A stretch of DNA of 64,000 nucleotides from Amblyomma americanum. Its lineage: Eukaryota > Arthropoda > Arachnida > Ixodida > Ixodidae. The translations under genes were made by a program, and so were the position numbers. The stretch covers positions 79,218,850 through 79,282,849 of the forward strand of contig NC_135507.1 in assembly GCF_052857255.1 (NCBI RefSeq), given 5' to 3'. Shown here one piece after another: positions 36,223 through 47,879 of the stretch. The notes beneath the pieces are model-generated. The model was not told the DNA's origin. It worked only from the letters and a program-made list of their open reading frames with translations, and searched no databases. The first letter of the stretch is position 1. Every line of letters starts with the position of its first letter.

Positions 36223-37517
36223 CTGTAGACCACAAATTAATTAGTAATTTCGTAAAAGGTTGTATTAAGCGTAAGCAAAATAAGCAAAAGTGTTGACTAA
36301 AGGCGCTGGTATTTATAATTATAAACCCTTGCGCTGAAAATGAAAAAGAAACCCTTACGATCGGAAAGGCAATCGGCCAGTAGAGCGAAATCTTGCAACA
36401 TACGGCTCTACTGATACTTGTTTACCGGAATGAGGTGTAATTTTGTCCCCTGCTTGTGACCCTCATTTGCAGATAGAAAGTTGAACGAAAATTGGCAGCA
36501 GCATCAAAACGAAATGGAGAGATTGCAGTCTTTTAAGGTTAAGGTGTTACTTTCGACGAAAATGGAGGTTAGATAAGCGTTAGAAACGGCCACAAATCGA
36601 CACACAGGGGCCATAATCTATAAACACCCACCATCGATATCGAATCTATTTGGTCCTATCGCGATAGTCACTGTTGTTCTGTGATATTGACGCGTACTTC
36701 AAGCGTCCCTAGAAGTCACCATTGGCTCATATGAGACCGGACCTCGCCATATCAGCGAAAATGGTTCCGTAGTTTTTCACTGATGCTTGAAAGCGATAGC
36801 AGCATGACTGAACAACAGTGTCGAATTCGAGACAACTAACTGGACTCGAAATCGAAAGTGGTTAATTTATCATAATAGAATACGGCCTCGAAGCCCAAAT
36901 CCACGAAACGTTTAGGTTTCGAACCGGCTGGCTTTGACGACTCGTCATTTTGGCGTAAACGCGGGCAGGGGAATATGGTGAGAGGACGAGAAGGAGACAC
37001 AACCAATCAGCGATCACGCGTTTGTTTTGCATTCGCTGGACGGCGCCGCAAATTTTGAACTTGCGCGCGAATCCTATGCCGCAGGACAACCTTCGTTACT
37101 TTCGTTTTCATATGATTCGGTGCGTCTGCCTGCCTCGTTGCAGCGGCGTCGTCCGAAAAAATGGCTGGGGTTCAACATAGCTTGAACTTTGTTATACGAT
37201 CGAAAGCTCTGTTAAGCATGGTCTCCACTGTGTCAAATAAACTGCCAACGTGAGATACCCAATAGGCATGTGATCCCGTGGTCATACTACTAGTGCGTGG
37301 CACATACCACCGAGCAGTGATGTTTGGTTTGACCTCGTGAGGCATTTATCTTCATTGCCTCATCCACATCGAAAGAGGATGTTGTACCGCGAGGAGTAGA
37401 GCCCTCGCTCTAAAAGCCAAAAAATCAATTTTTTTTTCTCCTCAGTGTCCAATTAAGGAAATTTCTACAAACAGAAAAGAAAGAGAAAAGACGAAGCGCA
37501 GTGATATAGGAACTTAC

Positions 37518-37625
37518 ATATTGCCAGAGAATGTACAAAGTAAGATGTCTCTTGGGGATGATTTTTCCTGCCTACACCACGTTCGCCTTTCTGTCCATGA
37601 ACTCGTAGACGTGCGCAAATCCGCC
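37518..37625 (-). pseudogene. Polo-like kinase copy 2, exon 2 with in-frame TAG
   Basis: Acceptor 'ttttcag|GGCGGA' and donor 'CAATAT|gtaagt'; 108 bp. GGFAHVYEFMDRKANVV is followed by TAG (37,572-37,574), then AGKIIPKRHL. One base (G for C) separates the stop from the Tyr codon of copy 1. The tail after HL (TLYILWQY) has also diverged from copy 1 (QSDVNRQY). Confidence 0.88.
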
Positions 37626-38164
37626 CTGAAAAAGTAATGCCAGCCTTGCTTCATGGACATCCAAATGAGGGAAGAATGCTGTCGCAGTGTGTGACTGAAA
37701 CACTCGGGCAGTGGATTCGTTCATTCGAAGACGAAATTACCTTGATGCCTAAATGCTCAAATTAGACCGCAGCAAGAAATTTATGACATCTGGGACGAAT
37801 ACAAGCTGAAACTAGGTATGATTCAGTTCACAAAGCATCGCAGACAGGAATATGGAAGCAGTCCTTACAGGTTCGCACGAAAAGTGCAGAAATTTCGTGT
37901 TTCAGCGCAATTATCCAGCAGTCGTTCGCAATGAACTTTTTGAGGCATTAGGATGCCTTTAATTGGCACAGTAATGCCTGTATAGTAGGGGACGTCAGAA
38001 GGCAGGAGAATCGCATTAAGGAATAAACTGAGCAATATGACTCTCAAATGACAACTTTAAACAATGACACCACATCTGTAACCGAGTTCTTCCGGTTTTG
38101 CACAGTCGTAGTCGTCCGGTCCACATGACGAGCTACCCTCCGTCCGCCTCCCAAACGGCAAACT

Positions 38165-38312
38165 CGCCGCGGTGGCTCAGTGTTTATAGCACCCTGCAGC
38201 GGAGCCGGGGTACGCGGGTTCGAATCCGGCTGCGGCACACACGTTTCAATCGAGTTGAAACGCAAACAGCGAACGTCTGCTGAGCGACGTCGGTGCCTGT
38301 TGCAGATTCCTG
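38165..38312 (+). mobile_element. tRNA-derived SINE head, old copy (partner of 5927)
   Basis: 'cgccgcggtggctcagtgtt' (A box) and 'gggttcgaatccggctgcgg' (B box), truncated after 'gcctgttgcagattcc'. Shared with copy 1. Confidence 0.8.
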
Positions 38313-38889
38313 AAGGAACTGTTCACCCACTTTGCGGAGCGTCCTTAACCTCCTTGCTTTCAAGAATAGCAAGATTCAGAACAAGGCGAATCTATCCGAT
38401 AACCAATGCGGGTCCCAATTGGTCGAAATTATTCCGGTGCTGTACACTAAAGCACCTGTATCTTCTTTTACTCCCTTGCATCACGGCGGTGTTCAGGTGA
38501 ACCGGTCTCTTAGTAGAAAACGCTGCTTTGCATAAAGATGCCTTGTCCAACTGTTTTATGATCGTTTGATTTGAGAGTCGCACTAACGAATTCCGTTCAT
38601 TAAAGCCGCCCGTAGTCAGGACTCCCAAAGAGAAAGCCACCGTATTCTGACCACTTATAAGAGCCGTCTTCGCCAAAAGTAATCAAACAACGAGACTTGA
38701 TTCTCAGCTGTAGAGTGGAAAAATTACGATACCACTCAAGTCTAAAACGTCTCGAAAGGTAAGCCTAACGGCTACACGCCCAGGGTCTTTGACATCACAC
38801 ATTACACAATTTTTAAAGATACGCCTTTTGAGATAGAAGACCGCTTTTATAGGCATAACACTGTAAACGGTCTGAAAACTAAACATTTT

Positions 38890-39065
38890 TTTCAGATTTG
38901 CCTGTCTGGTAGGGTTTGAAGACTATAATAAACTGCACATGTCCAACCAAAAACTTAAATTTAACCCAGCGTTTCGAAGACGACTCGGCTCCTTCATCAG
39001 GGGTGACTGAGGTCAGTAGCTAGCGTCTTTAATAGGGTGCACCAGTGGCAGTGTCCTTAGGAAAT
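38890..39065 (-). repeat. Module H, copy B
   Basis: Minus strand: CTGATGA, 'aggagccgagtcgtcttc', 'gaaacgctgggttaaattta'. Duplicate of copy A at 7100. Here the full CTGATGA box is present. Confidence 0.65.
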
Positions 39066-39947
39066 ACATGGGAACTTTCAGAAGCTCTACCGTGCCTTAA
39101 GATGGCTCGATTTTTATGAGGTCTGTGGCAGCGTTGTCTACTTTAGTGGACAGAGGAATTGCTGTGGACGGATATTCATTTTTAAGTTTCATTTTTTACA
39201 AATCAGCGGTAAATATTCAGAAACATTGCACCTTTAGATATCTCGGTCTTTCATGTCATCTCATGAAAAAACTAAGCCAGATATCAAAATATCGTCCAGA
39301 TCATTTCCTCCCTTTTTCATTCTTGATTCTCAAGCCGCAATTTTCATCCATATCGAGCGTAGTGTTTGCCTTTTACAGGCTCTGAAAGCTGTGTATATAT
39401 TTTCTGCGGAAATTTGAAATTCGCGCCAAAATTAACTAGCACACGTGGCTCCATCTGATGTCAGAATATTTTGTGGCTACTACACTCTACAACTAACCCC
39501 TTGGTTGTCTATGTTCATGCGCCCTGGTTTTTACCGAGAACATGGACGGACTTGAGCTCTTTCTTGTTTTTTTTCTAGCTTCGGCTGTATTCGGAAAGGA
39601 GTTCTGTTTTTCTTTTTCGCTCGTGGTTTTGGTGCGGAAAGGCAGTGGGATGGAAGGGCACACCCAAAAGCTCCACCCCCCCCCCTCCCCGGCCGCCACA
39701 CAATAATGCGTTCTTAGTGCCAAAACACAGGAAGGGGCTATCTATTCAGGACAGTGTGAGATAACGGCATTGTTACTTGCCCAGGGCAGGGGCGCAGTAA
39801 CCCAGGTGGCGATGCAAGTCAAGAATGCAGCTCCAAATATTCCTCATAGGAGGCCATCGAGCCAATTGCGGCACTTACATGAACGCAGCATGGCCTGGTT
39901 ATTAGGTTATCGCGTCGAAAATCGGTACTGGATTCATATAAATAACC

Positions 39948-40843
39948 CGCCGCGGTGGCTCAGTGGTTAGGGCGCTCGACTACTAAGCCGGAGTTCCCGG
40001 GTTCGATCCCGACCGCGGCGGCTGCGTTTTTATGGAGGAAAAACGCTAAGGCGCCCGTGTGCTGTGCGATGTCAGTGCACGTTAAAGATCCTCAGGTGGT
40101 CGAAATTATTCCGGAGCCCTCCACTACGACACCTATTTCTTCCTTTCTTCTTTCACTCCCTCCCTTATCCCTTCCCATACGGCGCGGTTCAGGTGTCCAA
40201 CGATATATGAGACATATCAGACATTCGTCCGCCCTCAAATTGAATACGCATCTTCCATTTGGTCACCTCACCAACAGTACCTAATTAATTCCCTAGAGCG
40301 CGTACAAAATCGTGCCGCTCGCTTCATTTCTCGCAACTATTGCCGACATTCCAGTATAACTAACATTAAGGCTTCGTTATCCCTTCCATCCTTAGAATCT
40401 CGCAGAACAATAGCACTTATCTGCCTCTTCCATAAAATTGTTTACAGCCATCATTCCTTCACACTACCCCTTACAAAACCGGCCCGCACATCTCACCGAT
40501 TGCATAATCACCTCAATTTTAAGCGCCTTTCGGGAAGGACCACTGCATTCAACTCATCAGCCCTGCCCCGTGCAATCATTTATTGGAATAGTCTTCCTGA
40601 TAACATTGTTCACATCTGAGATCATGTTATTTTCAAAGAAAAAATAAGTAGCATTTTCTTCTGAAGTGTGTTCTGTAGTGCGTTTTTCAATTTAGTTTTT
40701 CAATTTAGTTCTATTTTCTGGTTGGTTGCTTGTTCTTTGTATAACGATGTTAAAATAACCATGTTCTACTTGCTTCTTTTTCCCACCCCAGTTATGTAAC
40801 CCCCTCACATAATACTCCAGTCGGAGCCCGTGAGGTATTTGAA

Positions 40844-40882
<39 letters not shown>

Positions 40883-40930
40883 ATACTGCGCCATTTCCTT
40901 TCCCCCAAAACCAATTATTATTATTAATAT
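39948..40930 (+). mobile_element. tRNA-derived SINE (Ruka-like) split by a LINE
   Basis: The best-preserved SINE in the window. Head 'cgccgcggtggctcagtggt', 'gggttcgatcccgaccgcgg', body 'tatggaggaaaaacgctaag', 'cgttaaagatcctcagg', 'ggtcgaaattattccggag', 'cggcgcggttcaggtgtcc', up to about 40,211. The 3' part resumes at about 40,884, 'tactgcgccatttcctttcc' plus an ATT tail. Copy 1 lacks it. Confidence 0.9.
40212..40883 (+). mobile_element. CR1/L2-type LINE, 5'-truncated, inside a SINE
   Basis: About 140 codons stay open: 'QTFVRPQIEYASSIW', SPHQQYLINSLERVQNRAAR, FISRNYCRHSSITNIKASLS, LPSLESRRTIALICLFHKIV, RLHNHLNFKRLSGRTTAFNS, 'IIYWNSLPDNI'. This is the standard reverse transcriptase C-terminus of CR1-like LINEs. 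One stop follows and then EKISSIFF. The 3' end is a (TAAA)n tail at 40,842-40,883. The good frame and clean tail suggest a fairly recent insertion. Confidence 0.88.
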
Positions 40931-41870
40931 AAACGCGCGCCGAGTCCGGAGTCGACGGGTCGAGTCCACACAACTCCTCCACAAGGGGTAGGTTGAAACA
41001 GCTCGACCCTGACCCGATGTGCTTGTAAACGCTGTCGAGCCAAAATGTAGGGTTAGGGGGGGGGGGGGGGGATGATAAATGCGAGCTTGCTTTTCACGTG
41101 CGCCGTCGCGCCTCGGATACAGCGATGGCGTTCCGCAATCTTGGAGGCTGCTACTGCTTGCTCCAAGCTTGGTGTGGCTACAGTTGAACCGGTCTCGAAT
41201 CGCTAAAATCGAATTCATTAAGCACGAACTGGTTGAGTTGGATTGACCATGCTGAACCCGACCCCCGAATCTGCCCGACGCTATCTGGCTCATGTAAAGC
41301 GGGCTAAAGGCGCTGAGTGGTTGTCATGACTCAGCCATTAACCTCCTTTCACTGAGGCACTTGCCAATCACCTGCAATTTCAAGCTATACTCGCGGACAA
41401 CTATCTATGGCAGTGCAACAGCCCCCATCAAGGGGAGAAAGGACCACCTCCTTCCTTTTCCTGCTCAGCCTCTGCTGCACTGCAACTGCAACGTCTGGAG
41501 AACCGGTCGAAGCCAACGTTGGCCTCTGGCTCCAAGCTAGTGAAACCAGAATGTGTCGGATCGGCACCGAAACATCGGTTCTCTAATGAATCTTTATTCG
41601 CTCTTTCTCCGCAATTCTCCTCCTGACCAGGCATATCTCTGCCCAGACATTATCAGTGCAGGTACTGTCGACTATAAGCGGGTAAGGGTCGGTACACCCT
41701 GTCTGCAGAAAGGAGCTCACGGGTTTCCGAGCTCCCTACTCCAGAATAGACATCTCCGTAGAGTAAGTCACGTGATGTCAAACGTTCATGACCTGGCTGT
41801 CAAAATCATCCAGTTTTACTTCTGAATTGGTTTTGCATGTGCCAAGCGTTCCCCAACCATCTTTCTTCTC

Positions 41871-41974
41871 AAGGTGTATTGTTGGGCAAGTTGGAGAGAC
41901 ACTTTGTAGGAAAACAGCGCTCGAGTCTGTCTGTCTTTCTTGTCCAGTGTCTCTTGCACTGTTTTCCTACAGAT
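41871..41974. mobile_element. 104-bp copy 2-specific insertion with internal inverted repeat
   Basis: Absent from copy 1. Flanked by the 11-bp direct repeat tctttcttctc (41,860-41,870 and 41,975-41,985). Contains GTAGGAAAACAG (41,906-41,917) and its exact inverse CTGTTTTCCTAC (41,959-41,970). The type is unknown; a truncated retroposed transcript or miniature element are both possible. Confidence 0.75.
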
Positions 41975-42569
41975 TCTTTCTTCTCCCAAATCGATACGCC
42001 TCGGTATGCGCTACACCTAGTCGCACCTCCTGCACTACGCTTCCAAAAGTCGCATACTGCATTCAGAAATACGCTCGGAAGGGGCTCTCTATAGCTACAT
42101 ATATAAAATATATAATACATAAAATTATAAAATATAATAAGAACATAGAAAAGCAGGACGCATAATGAGAGTTTCCCAGAAACCATAGTAGGTATGCAAT
42201 TGTCGCTTTCAAACCAGTGACGTCATGAGTCTTCAAGTGTGCTGCCGTTTTTATCTACAGAAAGACCACACGCGTTTGGCGTGGTCGGCGCCCATGATTT
42301 CTTCTATTAAATTGCAATTTTTATAATTTTTAAAAATAATCCCCTAATAGCAACTTTGTCCAGAAAATTTGGAAGTCGCTTGTGTAATGACGAAATTTGC
42401 GTTCAAAGTCACCACGAATAGCAACAGGACGATCGCAGCGATTTAAAAACCACTCTTCTCACCCTTTTACTCAACTTTCATTTGTTCCGCTCTGAAATTA
42501 TAAGCAGTGAATGCGACATTGAAACGAAGTACTTCAGCAGTAATCAAGTTACTGAAGTGAGTATGATTC

Positions 42570-43035
42570 ATAAACAAACTGAAGAATTCGGCGACCCCGA
42601 TGGCAACAAACCTGCTCGGTGGTCATCGAAGTGAGACCCCCCAAATAACGCGAATAAAACAACTACAACAGCCCAGAATAATGTCGAAATAGTTTCGTCC
42701 GGCTGTAATCCTTCCAGATAACGCTGATCACATCTCGCATAACAAAGTGATATTCCCGCGCGCCAACGGTTTTGAACTCGGACAAACAGATAGTACAACC
42801 GTTCCGCGGCATTACTTCTCTCAAAGAAGCATCAGCTTGATGCTTAAACGAAAATTAAGGTCTGCAACAAGAAAGACAATTCAATACAAACACTGGCAGC
42901 GCAAATAATGAGAGCGTAAAAAAGTTTTTCACTGAGGCGGCGTCGCCGAATCGGCGTCCACACTCGCACATGGTCACCAAGCTTGTATTGCGTGTGGCGG
43001 CGGAGGAATACGGAATAGCCGGCCGAATTGCTCAA
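42570..43035 (-). mobile_element. Ty3/gypsy remnant, integrase end and LTR, copy 2
   Basis: Minus strand: 'YKLGDHVRVWTPIRRRRLSE' KL, then decay, then purine tract 'tttgagagaagtaa' and TGCCGCGGAACGG, a plausible LTR start near 42,811. More complete than the copy 1 partner at 9870, and the same family as 57,520-57,900. Confidence 0.75.
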
Positions 43036-43221
43036 GGGGCGGTGTTCCCAAGGTGTGGCAAAATATGACTCACACTTATCTGTTCTGGCTAGGCGAAGCC
43101 AACACTGCTTCTAACTACAGGCTGTATACCTCACCCTACTATTGTCTATGAATTTTCGGCCAAAAGATGCCATGGAGCTTAGGGAAACCTAAACCGGAAA
43201 ACGTACTTTTCCTTGTGGCAG

Positions 43222-43473
43222 TGGCGGCTGCGTTTTTATGGAGGAAAAACGCTAAGGCGCCCGTGTGCTGTGTGATGTCAGTGCACGTTAAAGATCCCCA
43301 GGTGGTCGAAATTATTCCGGAGCCCTCCACTACGGCACCGCTCTCTTCCTTTCTTCTTTCACTCCCTCCTTTATCCCTTCCCTTACGGCGCGGTTCAGGT
43401 GTCCAACGATATATGAGACAGATATTGCGCCATTTCCTTTCCCTAAAAACTAATTATTATTATTATTATTATG
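43222..43473 (+). mobile_element. 5'-truncated SINE with 7-bp target duplication
   Basis: 'tggcggctgcgtttttatgg' through 'gcgccatttcctttcccta' and an ATT tail, flanked by gtggcag (43,215-43,221 and 43,474-43,480). Copy 1 shows the empty site 'ccttgtggcaactcagtgg' at 10,323. It lacks the tRNA-like head. Confidence 0.93.
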
Positions 43474-43898
43474 GTGGCAGTTCAGTGGTGGGTTACTGGA
43501 TAAACGTCCATTTTCTGACCACCACCCCTTGATAGGGATTATTCGCTTATGCTTCGGTCTGCCAGCTTTGGCAGGTTATACACAGAAAGTTGTCGGCCCT
43601 AGTTTTTGTTCGCGGAAAAACTAACACTTTCGTGTCGCGGTAGCATTTATACACCTAAAAAGGAAATAGAAGTTCCCTCCTTTTTGTGGTACTTAAGTGC
43701 GGCCATCTATCGACAGAAATTATCAAATCTGATGTGCCTCGTAACTGGTGAGCCCTCTTAAATATGAAGGGGGTCATTGGAACGAAAGCCTTAGGTGAGT
43801 GGGAGAAAGGGGGGGGGGGGGGGGGGGGCTAAGGCTGTAAGTCACGTCGCACAGGTTTTCTTTTGTGCGGTCGTTGTTTTTCGGTATTGACCACCCTG

Positions 43899-44370
43899 CC
43901 AGCTGCTAACCCCGACCCCAGGGATGCCCAAGCGACATCCCCTCAATGCCTGCCAGACAAGGGGATCACCAGACGGCAGAGGTCCCTCCTACTCCAGCTC
44001 CGCATCGGATGTTCTTGGACCGTGGCTAGGCTCCATCGCAAGGGTTTGGCCCTCACGGCAGACTGCTCCCGCTGCGGCCAAACGGAGGAGACCACCGATC
44101 ATCTCCTCCTCGATTGCCCCTAATTTGCCATCCACCAGGCAAAGCTGGCTGCCTGCTACAGGGACCTGAGCCTTCCATCCGACTCGACCAGTGCCCCCCA
44201 CCACCCCACCGGCCCCAACGCTTAAAAGGCGCTCCTGTCTCTCCTCGCCTTCCTGGAGGAGACGGGCCTGGACGGCTATTGCTAGCCTAAGGCATGTGAC
44301 TGATACAACTGCGTCCCCCGTATCTTTGTACTCCCCTTATCGTCTGAAACTCTAGCTATCCTTCTCCTCT
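43899..44370 (+). mobile_element. LINE ORF2 C-terminus with zinc knuckle
   Basis: Frame 'RSLLLQLRIGCSWTVARLHR', CSRCGQTEETTDHLLLDCP then a stop, then FAIHQAKLAACYRDL. CxxC...HxxxxC knuckles of this form close the ORF2 of R1/CR1/I-like LINEs. It is in the 1.9-kb block absent from copy 1. Confidence 0.75.
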
Positions 44371-44371
44371 C

Positions 44372-45650
44372 TATCTTATAATAAACTATACACAACTGCA
44401 ACCAAAAATTTTAACGTTAACCCAACGTTTCGAAGCCGACTAAGCTCCTTCTGCAGGGGTGTCTGAGGGCAGTAGCTAGCGTCTTTTAAGTATGGAGGGT
44501 GGGGGGGGTGTCAAAGAAACGACCGCTGTTACGCAAAACTCGCAGGGGAGGGGGAGAGGGGGTTTATGCTTTTATGTTGAATTCCAATGGCAGATCGAGA
44601 GCGCTCCGCCGGATCACAAACGGAGCGCGTAGTTCAGGCGGAGATCACTCATTCCCATTTTGCCAATGGAATGCATGCGCTCCATCGGAGGCATTTCAGC
44701 GCAAGAATAGCTCCAAGTTCAGGCAACATGGCGGCGCCCATCGAAGCGCGGCCTCTCACTTCACGAGCGATTCGTCCTTGTCGCCACTGTCTTTCACGTC
44801 CACGGCAAACAAAAGGCGCACGAAGTTTCGCTTTGTGTGACGATGCCCCCGCCACAAAATTCTAATGATGAAACGCGCCAAATTTTCAGATTGCTTGCTT
44901 ATTTACAGAGGTGCTAGGCTTAGAGAGTACGCATCATCTGACGTCAGAAAGCGCGGGAGGTTCAAACAAGTCAACGATTTTGGTCTAAAAAGCGGTCACA
45001 AAGAATTGACCGCGGTGGAATTGACGACCTGTTAAGAAAATTTTTTGTTTTAACTTGTGCGGACAAGAACAAAACGAAAAATAATTACATTTGGGAGGAT
45101 TAAACTAAAAAAGAAGTCATAAATACTGCTTGTACGTTGCCCGGATCACCGCGTAGCGTCGACAGGAAGGATGCAGCCGGTCATGACCGGAAGCAGACGC
45201 GGGAAAGTAAAACGTCGCGCGCGGTTCCGGTCAAATCTGCCGATTTCGGCGGAGCAAATATCGCTGCTCCCCGGAGCGATCCGGGATCGACGTCTGATCC
45301 CGATCTGTCATTGGAACAGACAACTCGCACTCCCATTTTGCCATTGGAATACGATTGCTCCCAACAGAGCAGAAAAACTTGATCCGGATCTGCCATTGGA
45401 ATTCAACATTAGTCACGCTGGCGCACTGCAGGGAGGTGGTGACTAACAGCCTAAATTCCCCTCCCCCGCGCCTTTCGCGTCACAGCTGTCATTCCTTTGA
45501 CACCCCCTCCTCTTTACATAAAAGACGCTAGCTACTGCCCTCAGTCACCCCTGATGAAGGAGCCGAGTCGGCTTCGAAAAGTTGGATTAAAGTTAAAACT
45601 TTTGGCTGGAGTTGTGCAGTTCATTATGTCTTCAAACCCAACCAGACAGG
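44372..45650. mobile_element. Foldback-like element with long inverted arms carrying module H
   Basis: The left arm (44,372 to about 44,600) and right arm (about 45,380-45,650) are inverse copies. Module H is at the outer part of each (copy D minus, copy E plus), and an exact 18-bp inverse pair GAATTCCAATGGCAGATC is at 44,579-44,596 and 45,387-45,404. The 0.8-kb core has no recognised protein. Copy 1 lacks the whole block (about 43,899-45,788), whose ends share 'accaccct'. Confidence 0.7.
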
Positions 45651-45894
45651 CAAATCTGTCAAAATGTTTAGTTTACAATCCTCTCTATCTGCACGTCGGC
45701 AGTGGTGGTGGCGCGATAACATCAGTCACAGGCCCTTGCACTTTCATTTCCTCTTCCCCTTTCATCCACTTACTACTACTACCACCCTGAACAACAACAA
45801 CCGAACAAAAGGAAACCTGCACCCAGTACACGCCCAGGGACTACCCTCTTCAACTCAACGAAAAAATGTCGCCATTGACTGCCTCCCCACTGTG

Positions 45895-46095
45895 CGACGT
45901 GACTAACAGCCTTCACCCCCCCCCCTTCCCCCACGCCTTTCGCATCCCAGCTTTCGTTCCTTTGACCCCCTCCATACTTAAAGACGCTAGCTACTGCCCT
46001 CAGTCACCCCTGATGAAGGAGTGAGCCGGCGTCGAAACGTGTTAAGAATAACCTTTTTTGTTGGAGATGCGCAGTTTAATATATGTAAGCGGTCT
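45895..46095 (+). repeat. Module H, copy F
   Basis: 'aaagacgctagctactgccc', CTGATGA at 46,010, 'aggagtgagccggcgtc', 'gaaacgtgttaag', 'gcgcagtttaatat'. Partner of copy C at 10,830. The hairpin is shortened by a few bases. Confidence 0.65.
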
Positions 46096-46927
46096 ACTAC
46101 GCCCGAATACTGCAAAGAAATCCTAACCAGCAGTCTGGTTAACTAATATTGAATGGATAACTCTTTATTTAATATCGCAAAGCTCTGATGTTATCGAGAG
46201 TAGTGTAGCCCTCCATAACTAATCTAATTAGCAGTTCTTAAAATTTCCACAAAAGCCTTTACCTGGGCGCTGTGGCCCAACAAATTTTGGCTATTTAAAT
46301 GAGTTACGTGCAGTGGACAGGTTGCTTTTCCAGCAAGGTTAACGAAAATGTACGTGTTTGGGAAGGATGTAACCAAAATCTGTTCGGCCAAAGCGCAGAA
46401 GGTTACCGCGTTATCGAAATTCCACAACTGATGTAGATGGTGAAGAAGGTGGGCTACATGCCTCTCAATAATTATAGAACCCAACAGCAAGTTAATACGC
46501 ACATACTATTGAGTTTTGGTTAACCAGCCTGCTTGTTCGTACATGTTAGCTGTAGGCTGGAATACTACACAGCTCACAATGCTATACCGAAAAAAGTGCC
46601 TTACTAACACAAAACGCCTACTTTTAAAATTGTATGAAGTCTTAGCTGAAACACGCTGTATATAGAGCTTATGGTGCGCCGTTCTTGCTGCGTTACACTG
46701 CTAACTTCATTGGCATGGTTACGCTTGCCAAAAGCTGTACATTAACCACTCGCAAAGCATATGAGCACTCAAAGTTTATTTGCGATTTACGCGACGCACA
46801 AAGCGACAGCAGCAATTAATATTCTTGCTCTTTTCACGGGGTGTTGTTCTAATCAGGCTATGCTGAAACGGTGCCAGGAAGTTCTGCTGTATAAAAATTA
46901 GCACACCCGTTGTCTAAGGAGACATAC

Positions 46928-47020
46928 CTTGCCGAGAAACTTGCCGCGGGTGTATTCTGTCTGGGAATTCGTGTCGATGACGACGTGGGGGAATTCGTCG
47001 CTGGTCGTCGCAGAAGCCAT
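46928..47020 (-). pseudogene. Polo-like kinase copy 2, exon 1 (intact)
   Basis: ATG at 47,020 and donor 'GGCAAG|gtatgtc'; 31 codons, MASATTSDEFPHVVIDTNSQ, TEYTRGKFLGK. The RGKFLGK| end matches the (V/T)RGRFLGKG start of polo kinase domains. The frame extends upstream to a GTG at 47,107, but that is not an initiation codon. The polo N-terminal extension is short, so translation probably starts at this ATG. The exon itself has no lesion; the pseudogene label follows from exon 2. Confidence 0.82.
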
Positions 47021-47879
47021 CACGGAAAGAAAACGCGATCTCGATTTCACGCTTTCCACAGCTGCAATGCACACTTCAGCACAGGCACCAGCGACTGAGC
47101 TCGACACTGCCGTTTCTGACCGGTGCGGAACGGTTTTGGAGAGGTAGCATCACGTGCACGAAAATTAGCCACGCTCCTGGATGGCGCCCCTCGACACAGA
47201 GATGCATGCCGTGGCCGCACCCAGTCGGGCGTGGCCCTCCTATTGTAGTCTATTGTATGCGCCCCAGAAGCCCCTTTCCTTATCTTGCATCGGGAATAGT
47301 CCTAGACGCCTTAGGTCACCCAGCATGCTGGTTATTTCCGGGGAATATAGCTTTTTTTTAGGGATCTTACCACACCTTCACCAGAACGTGTTCCAGCAGC
47401 AAAGGCTGACTCGTCACAGGGTTCGTGATAAGCTAGCATAGGCACTGTGAACAGCCTGTACTATCTCCGCCAGTGTCCGGTTACCTCCTAGTCATGAATC
47501 CAGCTTTCCTGCTGTGGAGTTAAAACAGAAAATCGCGTGCCCGAATATCAGTTCATCGTTTTCCAGGCAGGAGTAGGCGTTTGCAGATGACGAAATTCAT
47601 TCATTATTTATTTCGCTTGAGTAAGTTTGTTCATAGGTTACGTTCTTCCGTCATATGTGCTTCGTCCTATGTCTTATTACGCAAGGACGTAGTTTTCAAA
47701 GTTAGTATGACCACGTGTTTTCGTGCGGTATCTGAGCCTTTACATACTCTAGAAATGTTTTTGTTAGCAATAATCACGTAGTGCTAGACTGTAAAGCAAA
47801 AACGGGTTACATGCTGAGACTGTGAAGTATTCGTTTTTCAGGTGCCGAGTGCTGAACTTAACAGGGTATACAGTGAAAA

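Larger units (their letters stand above)
34413..47020 (-). pseudogene. Polo-like serine/threonine kinase, copy 2 (five exons, premature stop in exon 2)
   Basis: Five exons with intact GT-AG borders, in the order of copy 1. Exon 1 is undamaged and gives MASATTSDEFPHVVIDTNSQ, TEYTRGKFLGK, joining GGFAHVYEF of exon 2 into a proper GKGG glycine loop. Exon 2 codon 18 is TAG (37,572-37,574) where copy 1 has TAC. Exon 3 is the normal 117 bp (LEEEININRTLCHENVVRF). Exon 4 has HRDLKPGN, DFGLATR and APEM, exon 5 the C-lobe. No polo-box exon is found on the downstream side before or within the Harbinger element. One stop in an otherwise clean frame suggests recent loss, readthrough, or an assembly error. 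Confidence 0.87.

Noticed and set aside
39948..40020. tRNA gene
   Set aside because: A and B boxes are present, but the flanking body and tail show it is the head of a SINE. The same holds for the heads near 5927, 18,261, 38,165, 55,532 and 58,138.
47021..47107. N-terminal extension of kinase copy 2 beginning at 47,107
   Set aside because: The codon there is GTG, not ATG; the ATG at 47,020 gives the expected short polo N-terminus.
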